Counted from the stretch's first letter, positions 8,511 to 19,052 are shown. The stretch is 64,000 nt of DNA from Paracoccaceae bacterium (GCA_026989355.1 JALSJM010000018.1:57506-121505), one strand, 5' to 3'. A program made the numbers and translations. The notes: a model not told the origin generated them from the sequence alone.

Positions 8511-9365
8511 TTACAATTGCCTGGCCCCGAAAGTATCGCAGGATGCCATGTCGCCGGATTCAAGACCGCGTTGAAACCAGCGCTGGCGCTGCGCGGAGGT
8601 GCCGTGGGTGAAAGTGTGCGGCATCGGCCGCTGTCCGGCATTGCGCTGCAACGTGTCGTCGCCGATCTGGCGGGCGGCATTCATCGCTTCGGCCACATCG
8701 CCCCGTTCGAGCGTGCCGAACATCTCATGTGCATGGCGGGCCCAGATGCCCGCATAGCAATCCGCCTGCAGTTCGACCCGCACCGACACCGCATTGCTCT
8801 GCTCCTGCGGCAGGCGGCGGCGCAGCGCCGTGGCCTCGGACAGGATGCCCAGCTCGTCCTGCACGTGATGGGCCACCTCATGGGCCACCACATAGGCGGC
8901 TGCGAAATCGCCCCCTGCCCCCATGCGCCGGGCCAGGGTGGTGAAGAAGGCGGTGTCGAGATAGATCCTGCGGTCCAGCGGACAATAGAACGGCCCCGTT
9001 GCCCCGCTGGCCCCGCCGCAGGCCGAGCGCGTGGCGCCACTGAAAAGCACCAGGGTTGTCGGCTCGTAGGGCCTGCCGACCTGACGGCGGAAGATTTCCG
9101 CCCATATCTCTTCGGTATCGGCAAGGGTGACCGAAACGAATTCGCCGGCGGCCTTTTCTTCAGCGGAAAGCATTCCGCCGCCTGTCGCGCCAGAGGAGCG
9201 CAAAGCGGCCTGATCGTTGAGCAGCGGCGTTACATCGACCCCAAGGATATAGCCGATCGCCACCACCAGCAGAACCCCGATTCCCCCCACCTTTGCGCCC
9301 TGCGCCGGGCCGGCGCGCCGCCGGTCTTCGATATTGCGGCTGCCGCGCCGCCCTTGCCATCTCAT
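8511..9365 (-). CDS. ypfJ: YpfJ-type putative neutral zinc metallopeptidase
   Basis: The 284-residue protein belongs to the YpfJ/KPN_02809 family of putative membrane-anchored zinc peptidases. One membrane span is visible at about 27-45, after a basic N-terminus. The zinc motif HEVAHH is at 162-167, and ELQADCYAG near 202-210 supplies the third ligand, as in Gluzincin-like folds. Two regions typical of the family, CGGASGATGPFYCP and DRRIYLD, lie at about 116-137. The N-terminal MRWQGRRGSRNIEDRR matches the usual family start. Its substrate and role are unknown. It is transcribed away from yqaA, and faces no partner. Confidence 0.88.
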   Translation of the reverse strand: MRWQGRRGSRNIEDRRRAGPAQGAKVGGIGVLLVVAIGYILGVDVTPLLNDQAALRSSGATGGGMLSAEEKAAGEFVSVTLADTEEIWAEIFRRQVGRPYEPTTLVLFSGATRSACGGASGATGPFYCPLDRRIYLDTAFFTTLARRMGAGGDFAAAYVVAHEVAHHVQDELGILSEATALRRRLPQEQSNAVSVRVELQADCYAGIWARHAHEMFGTLERGDVAEAMNAARQIGDDTLQRNAGQRPMPHTFTHGTSAQRQRWFQRGLESGDMASCDTFGARQL

Positions 9366-9528
9366 GCGGTTTTCCCTTCACTGTTTCAACACTGTTCGGG
9401 CCCTGTTCCGGCCCCGGGCATCAGCGATAAAGCTGCCACACTATACCGCCCGGTGCGACACAATCCAGCCCGCCCGCTTGACGCCCGCCCGCTGCCGTGC
9501 TGCAAGGAGCGGCAAAACAGGCGCGCCC

Positions 9529-10107
9529 ATGATCCGCAAGCTCTATGACTGGACACTTTCCCTGGCCGACAGCCGCCACGCGCTCTGGGCACTGGCCTTC
9601 GTGGCCTTCGTGGAAAGTTCGGTGTTTCCGATCCCCCCCGACATTCTGATGATCCCGATGATCATCGCCCGCCCCTCGCGCGCCTTCCTGATTGCCGGGG
9701 TGGCAACGCTGGCATCGGTGGCCGGGGGGCTTTTCGGCTATTACATCGGCGCCGGGCTGTTCGAAAGCGTCGGGCGCCCGGTGCTGGAATTCTACGGCAA
9801 GACCGAAGCCGCCGACAGTTTTGCCGAACGCTTCAACGCCTATGGCGCCTGGTCGGTGCTGATTGCCGGCGTCACCCCCTTTCCCTACAAGGTGATCACC
9901 ATCATGTCGGGCTGGACCGGGCTGGATATCGGGGTGTTCATGATCTCAAGCGTCATTGCCCGGGGGTTGCGCTTTTTCGTGATCGCCGCGCTGCTGTGGA
10001 AATTCGGCTCACCCATTCGTGATTTCATCGAACGCCGCCTGGGGCTGATGTTCACGCTGTTCGTGGTTATCCTGATCGGCGGCTTTTTTCTTGTGAGGTA
10101 CCTCTAG
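9529..10107 (+). CDS. yqaA: YqaA/DedA-family (SNARE-associated) membrane protein
   Basis: The 192-residue inner-membrane protein is of the DedA/VTT superfamily, YqaA branch. I start it at the ATG at 9529; the open frame runs further upstream to 9334 but without similarity. Family features are the early VESSVFPIPPDILMIPM segment (about 24-40), GGLFGYYIGAGLFE (about 64-77) and a Gly-rich loop before TPFPYKVITIMSG (about 118-130), the charged re-entrant part thought to act in lipid or ion transport. DedA proteins are now linked to undecaprenyl phosphate or phospholipid translocation; for YqaA itself the role is unclear. Two bases separate it from dsbB. Confidence 0.85.
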   Translation: MIRKLYDWTLSLADSRHALWALAFVAFVESSVFPIPPDILMIPMIIARPSRAFLIAGVATLASVAGGLFGYYIGAGLFESVGRPVLEFYGKTEAADSFAERFNAYGAWSVLIAGVTPFPYKVITIMSGWTGLDIGVFMISSVIARGLRFFVIAALLWKFGSPIRDFIERRLGLMFTLFVVILIGGFFLVRYL

Positions 10108-10109
10108 AC

Positions 10110-10574
10110 ATGACACGCGATATCGCCCTTCTGCTTGCCACCCTCGGATCCGTCGCCCTGCTGGGCGGAGCGCTGGCCTTTCAGTATCTCGGCGGGCTGG
10201 CCCCCTGCGAGATGTGCATCTGGCAGCGCTGGCCGCACGGGGTGGCGATTGCCGCCGGGGTGCTGGCGCTTGGCGGCGCGCGCGGGCGCTTCCTGCCGCT
10301 TGCCGGCGGGCTGGCCGCCCTGACCACGGCCGGGATCGGCCTTTACCACACCGGCGTGGAGCGCGGCTGGTGGGAAGGGCCCGACAGCTGCACCGGCGGC
10401 GGCGATCTGAACACGCTCAGCACCGACCAGCTGATGAGCCGGATCATGGATGCACCGGTGGTGCTGTGCGATGTGGTGCCGTGGGAACTGTTCGGCCTGT
10501 CGATGGCCAGCTACAATGCGATCCTTTCGCTGATCCTGGCGGGGTTCTGGACGGTCGCCTGGAAGAAAAGCTGA
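10110..10574 (+). CDS. dsbB: Disulfide bond formation protein DsbB
   Basis: DsbB reoxidises DsbA and passes electrons to ubiquinone in the inner membrane. The 154-residue protein has four membrane helices and both redox pairs: CEMC at 33-36 in the first periplasmic loop, and C94 (PDSCTGG) with C120 (VVLCD) in the second. The Trp-Gln-Arg after the first pair is typical. The start is two bases after yqaA, so the two are probably co-transcribed. No dsbA gene is in the window. Confidence 0.93.
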   Translation: MTRDIALLLATLGSVALLGGALAFQYLGGLAPCEMCIWQRWPHGVAIAAGVLALGGARGRFLPLAGGLAALTTAGIGLYHTGVERGWWEGPDSCTGGGDLNTLSTDQLMSRIMDAPVVLCDVVPWELFGLSMASYNAILSLILAGFWTVAWKKS

Positions 10575-10585
10575 CAGGCGAGCGC

Positions 10586-11020
10586 CTATCCCAGCCGGGA
10601 AGCACGGCGCGTGGAAAGCAGCAGGCTGGTTTCGCTTTGCATCACGCCGGGAATGCGACGGATCTTCGCCAGCACCGTATCAAGCGTTTCCAGATCCTCG
10701 GTGCCGATTTCCGCGATCATGTCCCAGCGGCCGTTGGTGGCATGCACCGCCTGCACCTCGGGAATGCCCAGAAGATGGCGGCGGATGCGATCGCTGCCCT
10801 GCCCCTCGATCGCCAGCATCATCAGCCCGCGCACCGGCGCCTGGCAGCTGTCGTGTCTGAGCAGCACGGTGAAGCCGATGATTTCGCCGCTTTCCCGCAG
10901 CCGCCGCAACCGTGCCCGCACCGTGGCCCGCGACAGCCCCGTGATCGCCGCAAGCTCGGAAAGCGAAGCCCGCCCGTCGCGCCGCAGAGCGGCAATCAGT
11001 TTCCGATCAGTATCGTCCAT
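10586..11020 (-). CDS. Lrp/AsnC-family transcriptional regulator
   Basis: The 144-residue protein starts at the ATG at 11020 (MDDTDRKLIAALRRDGRASL), the standard beginning of Lrp/AsnC proteins; the frame upstream is not similar to anything. Residues 1-60 are the winged helix-turn-helix, with LSELAAITGLSRATVRARL as the recognition part. The rest is an alpha-beta RAM domain that binds an amino-acid effector and builds the octamer. It is divergent from the arginase/ornithine cyclodeaminase pair with 137 bases between, so it probably controls those genes in response to arginine or ornithine; this is inference from position. Confidence 0.9.
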   Translation of the reverse strand: MDDTDRKLIAALRRDGRASLSELAAITGLSRATVRARLRRLRESGEIIGFTVLLRHDSCQAPVRGLMMLAIEGQGSDRIRRHLLGIPEVQAVHATNGRWDMIAEIGTEDLETLDTVLAKIRRIPGVMQSETSLLLSTRRASRLG

Positions 11021-11157
11021 TCCGAACAGTTTCCGTTTTCGATTTGAGCATATCGGCTTCCGGAATAGCCGGATCAGCGGGTTCAATCCATCCATTTCGG
11101 GAAGGATAATGAACCAGTGTTTCACACGCAGGGGAATCACATGCACGGACCAGCCGC

Positions 11158-12123
11158 ATGACGAAACAGGTCAGCCCTCACAACTGCATTCTGGTCGGCA
11201 CTCCGGTTGACAGCGGGAAACGGCAGCGGGGCTGCATGATGGGGCCCGATGCGCTGCGCACCGCCGGTCTGGCTGAAGCACTGGGCGAACTGGGCCACAA
11301 CGTGCAGGACTGGGGCAACCTTGCCCCTGACGCCCTGCCCGCGCCGGTTGCGGAGACCGCAAATGACAGTGCGGCCACCCCCGTCACCGTGCATGCGCTG
11401 GCCGAAACCGTGGCCTGGACCCGCGCCATCCTGCCCGCCGCACGCCGCGCCGCGGCCGCGGGATTTGCGCTTTTCATGGGCGGCGACCACGCGCTTTCGC
11501 TCGGCACGGTGGCGGGGGTGGCCGCCCATGCCGCCGATCTGAAACGCCCGCTGTTCGTGCTCTGGCTTGATGCCCACAGCGATTTTCACACACCATGCAC
11601 CACCGCTTCGGGAAACCTGCACGGCACGCCTCTGGGCTATGTGACGGGCCAGCCGGGCTTCGAGGGCTTTCCGCCCCTGTCTGCTCCGGTTCTCACGGCC
11701 AACATATGCCTGTTCGGGATCCGCAGCGTGGATGCCCCCGAGCGCGCGGCCCTGACGCAAGGCGAAATGCAGATCATCGACATGCGCACGATCGACGAAC
11801 ACGGCATCCGGGCTCCGCTCACGGCCTTCCTCGAACGGGTGCGGGCCGCGGATGGCCTGCTGCATGTTTCGCTGGATGTCGATTTTCTTGATCCCGCCAT
11901 CGCCCCGGCCACAGGCACCATGGTGCCCGGTGGTGCCACGGTGCGCGAGGCCCACCTTGTGATGGAACTGCTGCATGACAGCGGCCTCGCCATCTCGCTC
12001 GACATCGCCGAACTCAACCCCTTTCTCGACGAACGCGGCCGCACCGCCAGCCTGTTGGTCGATCTCGCGGCCTCGCTTCTGGGCCGGCGGGTGTTCGATC
12101 GTCCGAACCGCAACCATGCCTGA
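11158..12123 (+). CDS. rocF: Arginase
   Basis: Arginase hydrolyses L-arginine to L-ornithine and urea with a two-Mn(II) centre. The 321-residue protein has all metal-binding blocks: GGDHALS (108-114), DAHSDFHT (138-145) and SLDVDFLDP (238-246), whose His and Asp residues bind the metals. Length is normal (about 300-320). The next gene makes proline from the ornithine. The start at 11158 places the usual VGTPVDSG segment at residues 13-20. The agmatinase/ureohydrolase relatives are the alternative, but the pairing with ornithine cyclodeaminase favours arginase. Confidence 0.92.
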   Translation: MTKQVSPHNCILVGTPVDSGKRQRGCMMGPDALRTAGLAEALGELGHNVQDWGNLAPDALPAPVAETANDSAATPVTVHALAETVAWTRAILPAARRAAAAGFALFMGGDHALSLGTVAGVAAHAADLKRPLFVLWLDAHSDFHTPCTTASGNLHGTPLGYVTGQPGFEGFPPLSAPVLTANICLFGIRSVDAPERAALTQGEMQIIDMRTIDEHGIRAPLTAFLERVRAADGLLHVSLDVDFLDPAIAPATGTMVPGGATVREAHLVMELLHDSGLAISLDIAELNPFLDERGRTASLLVDLAASLLGRRVFDRPNRNHA

Positions 12124-12133
12124 GGTGGATTTC

Positions 12134-13237
12134 ATGCCCACGTCTTTCCGCGCTCGCCCGGAGCCGCCGCCCTCGCCGCGTGCCTGCGTGCCCTTCGTCA
12201 GTGTCGCGAACATGATGAATCTGGTGCATCACATTGGCACCGAAGCCTTTCTGCGCGAACTGGTGCAGTATCTGGAGGCCGATTTCCGGCGCTGGCCGGA
12301 ATTCGAAAAAACACCCCGCGTTGCCGCCCACTCGCGGGTGGGGGTGATCGAACTGATGCCGGCATCAGACGGCAGGCTCTATGCATTCAAATACGTGAAC
12401 GGCCACCCGAAGAACGTGAAGGAAGGCCTGCAAACCGTTACCGCATTTGGTGTTTTGGCCGATGTTTCATCGGGTTATCCGCTGCTGCTGTCCGAGATGA
12501 CGCTTCTCACCGCCCTGCGCACGGCAGCCACCTCGGCCATGGTGGCGCATCGTCTGGCCCCGGAAGGCACCGAGGTGATGGCCATGATCGGCAATGGTGC
12601 ACAAGGCGAATTCCAGGCTCTGGCCTTCCGGGCCCTGCTCGGCATCAACCGCCTGCGCCTTTACGATATCGACCCGGGGGCAACCGCAAAGACGCTTCGC
12701 AATCTCGAACCTCTGGGATTCGACCTGCACCCCTGCGCATCCGCCGAGGAGGCGGTCGTGGGGGCCGGAATCATCACCACCTGCACCGCCGACAAGCAAT
12801 ATGCCACCATCCTGACCGACAACATGGTGGGCGCCGGCGTGCATATCAACGCGATCGGCGGGGACTGCCCCGGCAAGACGGAACTGCATCCCGACATCCT
12901 GAGGCGTTCGCGCGTGTTCGTGGAATACACCCCGCAGACCCGGATCGAAGGCGAGATCCAGCAGATGGCGCCCGATTTTCCGGTAACGGAATTCTGGCAG
13001 GTGCTTGCCGACCCGGCAGAAGGGCGGCGCGATACACGCGAAATCACCCTGTTCGACGGCGTCGGTTTCGCGATCGAGGATTTCAGCGCCCTGCGTCTGG
13101 TGCACGACCGCCTGGAAGGCACGTCCTTCTTCGAACCGCTCGACATGATTGCCGATCCGGACGATCCGCGCGATCTCTTCGGCATGCTCCAGCGCGCCGC
13201 GCACCCCTCTGCCCCGGCGCCCGGCGCAACCGGATGA
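12134..13237 (+). CDS. Ornithine cyclodeaminase
   Basis: Ornithine cyclodeaminase converts ornithine to proline and ammonia with bound NAD+. I start at the ATG at 12134, preceded by GAGGTGG with 6-base spacing (367 residues); an alternative ATG at 12116 would overlap the arginase stop. The NAD-binding motif MIGNGAQGEFQ is at 151-161, and the substrate-side segments RVGVIELMP, KYVNGHPKN (86-94) and TAATSAMVAH are all present. The mu-crystallin superfamily includes other amino-acid dehydrogenases, but the KYVNGHP block and arginase partner fit ornithine cyclodeaminase. Arginase plus this enzyme form a two-step arginine-to-proline path. Confidence 0.92.
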   Translation: MPTSFRARPEPPPSPRACVPFVSVANMMNLVHHIGTEAFLRELVQYLEADFRRWPEFEKTPRVAAHSRVGVIELMPASDGRLYAFKYVNGHPKNVKEGLQTVTAFGVLADVSSGYPLLLSEMTLLTALRTAATSAMVAHRLAPEGTEVMAMIGNGAQGEFQALAFRALLGINRLRLYDIDPGATAKTLRNLEPLGFDLHPCASAEEAVVGAGIITTCTADKQYATILTDNMVGAGVHINAIGGDCPGKTELHPDILRRSRVFVEYTPQTRIEGEIQQMAPDFPVTEFWQVLADPAEGRRDTREITLFDGVGFAIEDFSALRLVHDRLEGTSFFEPLDMIADPDDPRDLFGMLQRAAHPSAPAPGATG

Positions 13238-13375
13238 GCCGGGCCGGCCTGATGCCGCCGGCGGGGATATCTCCGGATATCGGTGACTGGAGAAGCGGCA
13301 GGGCCACGGGCGAAAGGCACAACCCCGCCACCCTGCCCGCCCGTAGCGGTCATCGCCCCGGTTTTGTTGCCCCGA

Positions 13376-13645
13376 TCATTGCAGGTGATATTCCTTCACC
13401 ACATGCCGCCACCTGCCGGGGGCGATCATCCTGCGGTGGGTGAAGCTTACCGAATGCAGCGGCCCTTCGATCCTTTCCCGCCAGAATTCGATGAACCGGA
13501 ACAGACGGGGATAATCGGGCGCCAGATCATAATCCTGCCAGATGAACACGTTCAGCACATTACGGAAATCCGGCATCCGGTAGAAGAACCTGGCCGTGGT
13601 CAGCCCGTAGCCTTTCAGCATCAGCTCGGTTTCGCTCTGCTTCAT
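13376..13645 (-). CDS. usg: Usg family protein
   Basis: The 89-residue protein is of the Usg family, short cytoplasmic proteins of unknown function found in alphaproteobacteria. The conserved centre IWQDYDLAPDYPRLFRFIEF lies at about 34-53, followed by RIEGPLHSVSFTH. I start at the second ATG of ATGCAGATG because AGGGGA lies 6 bases upstream of it and directly abuts the first. It is convergent with ornithine cyclodeaminase and divergent from gyrA. No function should be inferred. Confidence 0.85.
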   Translation of the reverse strand: MKQSETELMLKGYGLTTARFFYRMPDFRNVLNVFIWQDYDLAPDYPRLFRFIEFWRERIEGPLHSVSFTHRRMIAPGRWRHVVKEYHLQ

Positions 13646-13841
13646 CTGCATTCCCCTGCTTGTTTCCTTGCCGTTTCCCGAGAATGCCATGATTCTTGTT
13701 AATTTCAATCAAAACAACATGTTGGCAGCAATCTTGTGAGGCTGCCAGCGGATATGCAATCAGCCATTGCACCCAACATGCGCCATCCTGTATAGTGCCG
13801 ACAACAATATCTTGATCCCGGCGAACAGAGCGGAAGTCAAC

Positions 13842-16586
13842 GTGAACGACACACCGGAACCCCCTGAAAACACGAAAGATCCCGCGCCCGAGCGTCCATC
13901 CTTCGAAGGGCCCTCGATCTCGATCATCGAAGAGATGAAGACCTCCTATCTCGATTACGCCATGAGCGTGATCGTGAGCCGGGCGATCCCCGATCTGCGC
14001 GATGGCCTGAAACCCGTGCACCGGCGCATCCTCTATGCCATGCACGAGGCCGGAAACACCCATGACAAACCCTATCGCAAGTCGGCCCGCGCGGTGGGTG
14101 ACGTGATGGGGAAATACCACCCGCACGGCGATAGCGCGATCTATGATGCGCTGGTGCGCATGGCGCAGGATTTCTCGATGTCGCTGCCGCTGCTGGATGG
14201 CCAGGGCAATTTCGGCTCGATGGACGGCGACAACCCCGCAGCCATGCGCTATACGGAAGTGCGCCTTGCCAGGCCGGCTGCCTTCCTGCTTTCCGACATC
14301 GACAGGGAAACGGTGGATTTCCAGCCCAATTACGACGGCAAGGACATGGAACCCGCCGTGCTGCCGGCGCGTTTTCCGAACATGCTGGTAAACGGCGCGG
14401 GCGGCATTGCCGTGGGCATGGCCACCAACATTCCGCCGCACAATCTGGGCGAAGTGGTGAACGCCACCCTGGCGCTGATCGAAAACCCGGATCTTTCCAC
14501 CGAGGATCTGTTCGCCCATGTCCCCGGCCCCGACTTCCCCACCGGGGGCATCCTGCTGGGGCGCGCGGGGGCGCGCAAGGCCTATACCGAGGGGCGCGGC
14601 AGCGTCATCATCCGCGCCCGCACCCGCACCGAAGAGATCCGCAAGGATCGCTGGGCGATCATCATCGAGGAAATCCCCTATCAGGTGAACAAGGCCTCGA
14701 TGATCGAAAAGATCGCCGAGGCTGCCCGTGAAAGGAAGATCGAGGGCATCGCCCATGTGCAGGATGAAAGCGACCGCAGCGGCGTGCGCGTGGTGATCGA
14801 ACTGAAACGCGATGCCACGGCCGAGGTGGTGCTGAACCAGCTTTACCGTTTCACGCCCATGCAGGTGCATTTCGGCTGCAACATGCTGGCGCTGAACGGC
14901 GGGCGCCCCGAAACCCTGACCCTGCGCCGCTTTCTCACCCTCTTCATCGAATTTCGCGAAGAAGTGGTGGCCCGACGCACCGCTCACGAGCTGAAGAAGG
15001 CGCGCGAACGCAGCCATGTACTGTGCGGGCTTGCGGTGGCGGTTTCGAATGTCGATGAGGTGGTTGCCACCATCCGCGCCTCGCAGGATCCCGCCGAGGC
15101 CCGCGCCCGTCTGATGGAGCGCCGCTGGCCGGCCGCCGAAATCGCCGAATACATCCGCCTGATCGACGATCCCTCGCACAGGATGAACGAAGACGGCACC
15201 TACAACCTGTCGGAAACCCAGGCCCGCGCCATCCTTGACCTGCGCCTGCAGCGCCTGACTGCCCTTGGCGTGCAGGAGGTAACGGACGAACTGCAGGAGC
15301 TTGCCGCGAAGATCCGCGACTATCTCGACATCCTGCGCTCGCGCAAGCGCATCATGGCGATCATCGCCGACGAACTGCGCGAGGTGAAGGAGCTGTTCGC
15401 CGTGCCCCGGCGCACCGAGATCAGCGAGTGGTCCGGCGACATGGACGACGAAGACCTGATCGAACGCGAAGACATGGTCGTGACCGTTACCGCCGGCGGC
15501 TATATCAAGCGCACGCCACTGGCCGAGTTCCGCGCCCAGAAGCGCGGCGGCAAGGGGCTGTCGGGCATGGCCACCAAGGAAGAAGACGTGGTCACCACCC
15601 TGTTCGTGGCCAATACCCATACCCAGCTGCTGTTCTTCACCACCGACGGCATGGCCTACAAGCTGAAATGCTGGCGGCTGCCCCAGGGCGGGCGCACCGC
15701 GCGTGGCAAGGCGATCGTCAACATCCTGCCGATCCCGGCCGGGGTTTCGGTGGCGGCGATCATGCCCGTCGATGCACCCGAGGAAAACTGGGACAGGCTC
15801 CAGATCGTGTTTGCCACCGATGCCGGAGACGTGCGGCGCAACCAGCTTTCCGATTTCACCAATGTGCGGGCCAACGGCAAGATCGCCATGAAACTGCCCG
15901 AAGAGGTGATGCTGGTCAACGCGGCAATCTGCACCGAGGATGACGATGTGCTGCTTGTCACCGCCGGCGGCCGCGCGATCCGCTTCCCGACAACCGATGT
16001 TCGCGTCTTCAAGGGGCGCGACAGCACCGGTGTGCGCGGCATCCGCCTGCAGGAGGGCGAAAAGGTCGTCTCGATGTCGGTGATCCGCCATTTCGAGGCC
16101 ACCCCCGAAGAGCGCGCGGCCTTCCTCAAGATGCGCCGGGCCATGTTTGCCCGGAACGCGGAAGAAGGCGAAAGCGATGCAGGCCCCGAAACCGGCGCTC
16201 TCTCTTCCGGACGTTTCCGCGAAATGCTGGCCGCCGAGGATCTGCTTGTCACCATCACCGCCCTTGGCCAGGGCAAGCTCACCTCAAGCCACGATTACCC
16301 GGTGCGCGGACGCGGGGGCATGGGCGTGGCAGCCTGGGAAAAATCCATGAAGGGCGGCCCGCTGGTGGCCTCTTTTCCCGTGGATCCCGCCGATCAGATC
16401 ATGCTTGCCACATCGAAGGGCCAGTCGATCCGCTGCCCGGTCAGCGGCATCTCGTTCCGCTCGCGCGCGGCCGGGGGGGTCAGGGTATTCGATACCGGCA
16501 AGGGCGAAACGGTGGTTTCGGTGGCGCGAATTGTCGAATCGGACGATCCGGCCGGGGAAGCCACCCCGCAACAAGCCGAAGAATGA
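13842..16586 (+). CDS. gyrA: DNA gyrase subunit A
   Basis: GyrA cuts and rejoins DNA in the A2B2 gyrase that introduces negative supercoils. Starting from the GTG at 13842 gives 914 residues; an in-frame ATG at 13767 would add 25 unlikely residues. The catalytic Tyr137 is in AAMRYTE. The quinolone-resistance region [19 protein letters not shown] keeps the susceptible Ser98 and Asp102 (E. coli 83 and 87). A GyrA box QKRGGKG at about 565-571 separates it from ParC. A short acidic insertion ([12 protein letters not shown]) lies in the C-terminal pinwheel domain near 780-795. trmFO follows 87 bases later. Confidence 0.97.
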   Translation: MNDTPEPPENTKDPAPERPSFEGPSISIIEEMKTSYLDYAMSVIVSRAIPDLRDGLKPVHRRILYAMHEAGNTHDKPYRKSARAVGDVMGKYHPHGDSAIYDALVRMAQDFSMSLPLLDGQGNFGSMDGDNPAAMRYTEVRLARPAAFLLSDIDRETVDFQPNYDGKDMEPAVLPARFPNMLVNGAGGIAVGMATNIPPHNLGEVVNATLALIENPDLSTEDLFAHVPGPDFPTGGILLGRAGARKAYTEGRGSVIIRARTRTEEIRKDRWAIIIEEIPYQVNKASMIEKIAEAARERKIEGIAHVQDESDRSGVRVVIELKRDATAEVVLNQLYRFTPMQVHFGCNMLALNGGRPETLTLRRFLTLFIEFREEVVARRTAHELKKARERSHVLCGLAVAVSNVDEVVATIRASQDPAEARARLMERRWPAAEIAEYIRLIDDPSHRMNEDGTYNLSETQARAILDLRLQRLTALGVQEVTDELQELAAKIRDYLDILRSRKRIMAIIADELREVKELFAVPRRTEISEWSGDMDDEDLIEREDMVVTVTAGGYIKRTPLAEFRAQKRGGKGLSGMATKEEDVVTTLFVANTHTQLLFFTTDGMAYKLKCWRLPQGGRTARGKAIVNILPIPAGVSVAAIMPVDAPEENWDRLQIVFATDAGDVRRNQLSDFTNVRANGKIAMKLPEEVMLVNAAICTEDDDVLLVTAGGRAIRFPTTDVRVFKGRDSTGVRGIRLQEGEKVVSMSVIRHFEATPEERAAFLKMRRAMFARNAEEGESDAGPETGALSSGRFREMLAAEDLLVTITALGQGKLTSSHDYPVRGRGGMGVAAWEKSMKGGPLVASFPVDPADQIMLATSKGQSIRCPVSGISFRSRAAGGVRVFDTGKGETVVSVARIVESDDPAGEATPQQAEE

Positions 16587-16673
16587 TCCTTTTCGGCCTG
16601 GGGGAAACATTCCCGGGGGCGCGGGGCGCGCAGCCCCCGCAACACCTTTGAAAACGGGAAGACACGGTCGGCC

Positions 16674-18032
16674 ATGAACAAACGGATTCACATCATCGGC
16701 GGCGGCATGGCGGGCGCGGAAGCCGCCTGGCAGGCGGCGAATGCCGGTGTGCCTGTCGTGCTGCATGAAATGCGGCCCCGGGTGGCCACCTTCGCCCACA
16801 AGACAGGCGATCTGGCCGAGATGGTCTGCTCGAACTCCCTGCGCTCGGATGATGACGAGCACAACGCCGTTGGCCTGCTGCACTGGGAAATGCGTGCGGC
16901 CGGCAGCCTTGTCATGCAGGCAGCCGATGCCAGCCGCCTGCCCGCCGGCGGCGCGCTGGCGGTTGATCGCGAGGGATTCGCGCGCCACGTCACCGAGGCG
17001 GTCCGCAACCACCCGCTGATCGATATCGAGCGGCACGAGATCACTGCCCTGCCCGAAGAAGGGCACTGGATCGTTGCCACCGGACCGCTCACCTCGAATG
17101 CGCTGGCACAATCGATCCGCGAAGCCACCGGCGCCCGCTCTCTGGCCTTCTTCGATGCGATCGCTCCGATCGTGCATGCCGACAGCATCGACATGTCGGT
17201 TGCCTGGAGGCAGTCGCGTTACGACAAGGGCGAAACCGAGGCCGAGCGGAAAGCCTATGTGAACTGCCCGATGAACCGTGATGAATACGAGGCCTTCATC
17301 GATGCCCTGCTGGCCGCCGAGAAAACGGAATTTCACCAAGGCGAGGCGGAAAGCGCCCCCACCCCCTATTTCGATGGCTGTCTGCCGATCGAGGTAATGG
17401 CCGAGCGCGGCCGCGAAACGCTGCGCCATGGCCCCATGAAGCCCGTGGGTCTGACCAATCCGCACAGGCCCGGCGAAAAGCCCCACGCGGTGGTGCAGCT
17501 CAGGCAGGACAATGCGCTTGGCACGCTCTACAACATGGTCGGTTTCCAGACCAAGATGAAACATGGCGCCCAGAAACAGGTGTTTCGCATGATACCGGGG
17601 CTTGAAAACGCCCGGTTCGCCCGCCTTGGCGGCATCCATCGCAACACCTTCATCAACGCCCCCACCCTGCTTGACCGCCAGATGCGCCTGAAACAGCGGC
17701 CGGGCCTGCGTTTCGCCGGGCAGATCACCGGTGTCGAGGGCTATGTGGAAAGCGCCGCCATGGGGCTGCTGGCGGGCCGGTTCGCCGCTGCCGAGATCCG
17801 CGGCTGCCCGCTGCCTGACGCCCCGCAGGACAGCGCCATGGGCGCGCTTGTCCACCACATCACCGGGGGGGCGGATGCGAAAAGCTTCCAGCCGATGAAC
17901 GTGAACTTCGGCCTGTTCCGCCCGCTCGATGCCCCGATGAAGGGCGGGCGCAAGGGACGACCGGCACGCTACAAGGCCTATACCGACCGTGCCAAGGCGG
18001 CATGGCGTGCCTGGCTTGAGGCAGTGGCCTGA
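16674..18032 (+). CDS. trmFO: Methylenetetrahydrofolate-tRNA-(uracil-5-)-methyltransferase TrmFO
   Basis: TrmFO makes ribothymidine (m5U) at position 54 of the tRNA T loop, using methylenetetrahydrofolate and FADH2 rather than S-adenosylmethionine. The 452-residue protein opens with the FAD-binding [18 protein letters not shown] (residues 5-22) and has the family blocks [23 protein letters not shown] and [17 protein letters not shown]. The Cys in VCSNSLRS (near 60) and that in YVNCPMN (near 198) correspond to the conserved cysteines of the family. It lies between gyrA and gluQ on the same strand. Confidence 0.97.
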   Translation: MNKRIHIIGGGMAGAEAAWQAANAGVPVVLHEMRPRVATFAHKTGDLAEMVCSNSLRSDDDEHNAVGLLHWEMRAAGSLVMQAADASRLPAGGALAVDREGFARHVTEAVRNHPLIDIERHEITALPEEGHWIVATGPLTSNALAQSIREATGARSLAFFDAIAPIVHADSIDMSVAWRQSRYDKGETEAERKAYVNCPMNRDEYEAFIDALLAAEKTEFHQGEAESAPTPYFDGCLPIEVMAERGRETLRHGPMKPVGLTNPHRPGEKPHAVVQLRQDNALGTLYNMVGFQTKMKHGAQKQVFRMIPGLENARFARLGGIHRNTFINAPTLLDRQMRLKQRPGLRFAGQITGVEGYVESAAMGLLAGRFAAAEIRGCPLPDAPQDSAMGALVHHITGGADAKSFQPMNVNFGLFRPLDAPMKGGRKGRPARYKAYTDRAKAAWRAWLEAVA

Positions 18033-18163
18033 GACCCGACGGAAGGCACCGGGATAGAGCCGGCAGCAGCGGGGCTTCTGTCCCGCGCCCCCCGGGCGTA
18101 TCCGATTCCGGGATGAAGAGGGAAGGAATTGTCATTTCCGGCGGTGCTTTCTAGGGTTGAGGC

Positions 18164-19006
18164 ATGCGCACGCGATTTGCCCCCTCGCCTACCGGACCGC
18201 TGCATCTGGGCCACGCCTATTCGGCGCTTGTCGCCCATGAGATGGCGCGTGCGGCCGGGGGCAGGATGCTGCTCAGGATCGAGGATATCGACCGAAGCCG
18301 CGCCCGTGCCGAATGGGAAATACGGATATTCGAGGATCTCGCCTGGCTCGGGATCCGCTGGCCCGAACCGGTCATGCGCCAGTCATCGCGTCTGCCGGCC
18401 CATGAGCGGGCCCTGACGCAGCTGATGCGCCTTGGCCTGCTTTATCCCTGCCGCTGCCGGCGGCGCGACATCGAGACCGCCGCCAGCGCGCCCCAGGAAG
18501 GGATGCCCCTGCTGGGGCCGGATGGCATTGTCTATCCCGGAACCTGCCGGGGACGGAGCATGGGCGAACGGCTGGCCGGGGGTGCCCTGCGCCTTGACAT
18601 GGCGCGTGCGATGGCATTGATCGGGGGGCGTATTGCCTTTCGGGAAAGCGGTCCGGCACAGGCCGGAGAGCATGTGGCAGACACCGACGAGATGACGGAA
18701 ACGGTGGGTGATGTGGTGCTGGCCCGCCGCGGCATGGGCACCTCATATCATCTGGCGGTGGTGGTGGATGACGCGGCACAGGGGATCACCCATGTGGTGC
18801 GGGGCGCAGACCTGTTCGAGGCCACGAGGATACATGTTCTGCTGCAACGCCTGCTGGCCCTGCCCACACCCGTCTATCATCATCACCGGCTGATCCGCGA
18901 CGAAAACGGTCGCCGCCTTGCCAAGCGCGATGATGCACGCGCCATTGCACGCTACCGCGCCGCCGGCGCCACCCCGGATGACGTCCGCGCGATGGTCGGG
19001 CTCTAG
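18164..19006 (+). CDS. gluQ: tRNA glutamyl-Q(34) synthetase GluQ-RS
   Basis: GluQ-RS attaches glutamate to queuosine at the wobble base of tRNA-Asp. The 280-residue protein is a truncated glutamyl-tRNA synthetase: it has the class I HIGH-type motif PTGPLHLGHA at 9-18, a KMSKS-type LAKRDDA near the C-terminus, and no anticodon-binding domain. The zinc site typical of GluQ-RS, C96, C98, Tyr124 and C128 (YPCRCRR and YPGTCRG), is intact. Start at 18164 with GTTGAGGC just upstream. It is convergent with hisI. Confidence 0.93.
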   Translation: MRTRFAPSPTGPLHLGHAYSALVAHEMARAAGGRMLLRIEDIDRSRARAEWEIRIFEDLAWLGIRWPEPVMRQSSRLPAHERALTQLMRLGLLYPCRCRRRDIETAASAPQEGMPLLGPDGIVYPGTCRGRSMGERLAGGALRLDMARAMALIGGRIAFRESGPAQAGEHVADTDEMTETVGDVVLARRGMGTSYHLAVVVDDAAQGITHVVRGADLFEATRIHVLLQRLLALPTPVYHHHRLIRDENGRRLAKRDDARAIARYRAAGATPDDVRAMVGL

Positions 19007-19052
19007 TGCATGTCGCGTCAGATCGCACTTGCTTCGCTCGGGGCGCCTGCGC

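Noticed and set aside
12116..12134. ATG at 12116 as ornithine cyclodeaminase start
   Set aside because: Possible, but the ATG at 12134 has a better Shine-Dalgarno (GAGGTGG).
13560..16091. 843-codon minus-strand open frame
   Set aside because: Full antisense of gyrA, His/Gly-rich and with no domain; an artefact of codon bias.
16614..16639. GGGGGC/GCCCCC hairpin between gyrA and trmFO as terminator
   Set aside because: 7-bp stem with a 12-base loop and no U-run; also the gap is short and both genes could be co-transcribed.
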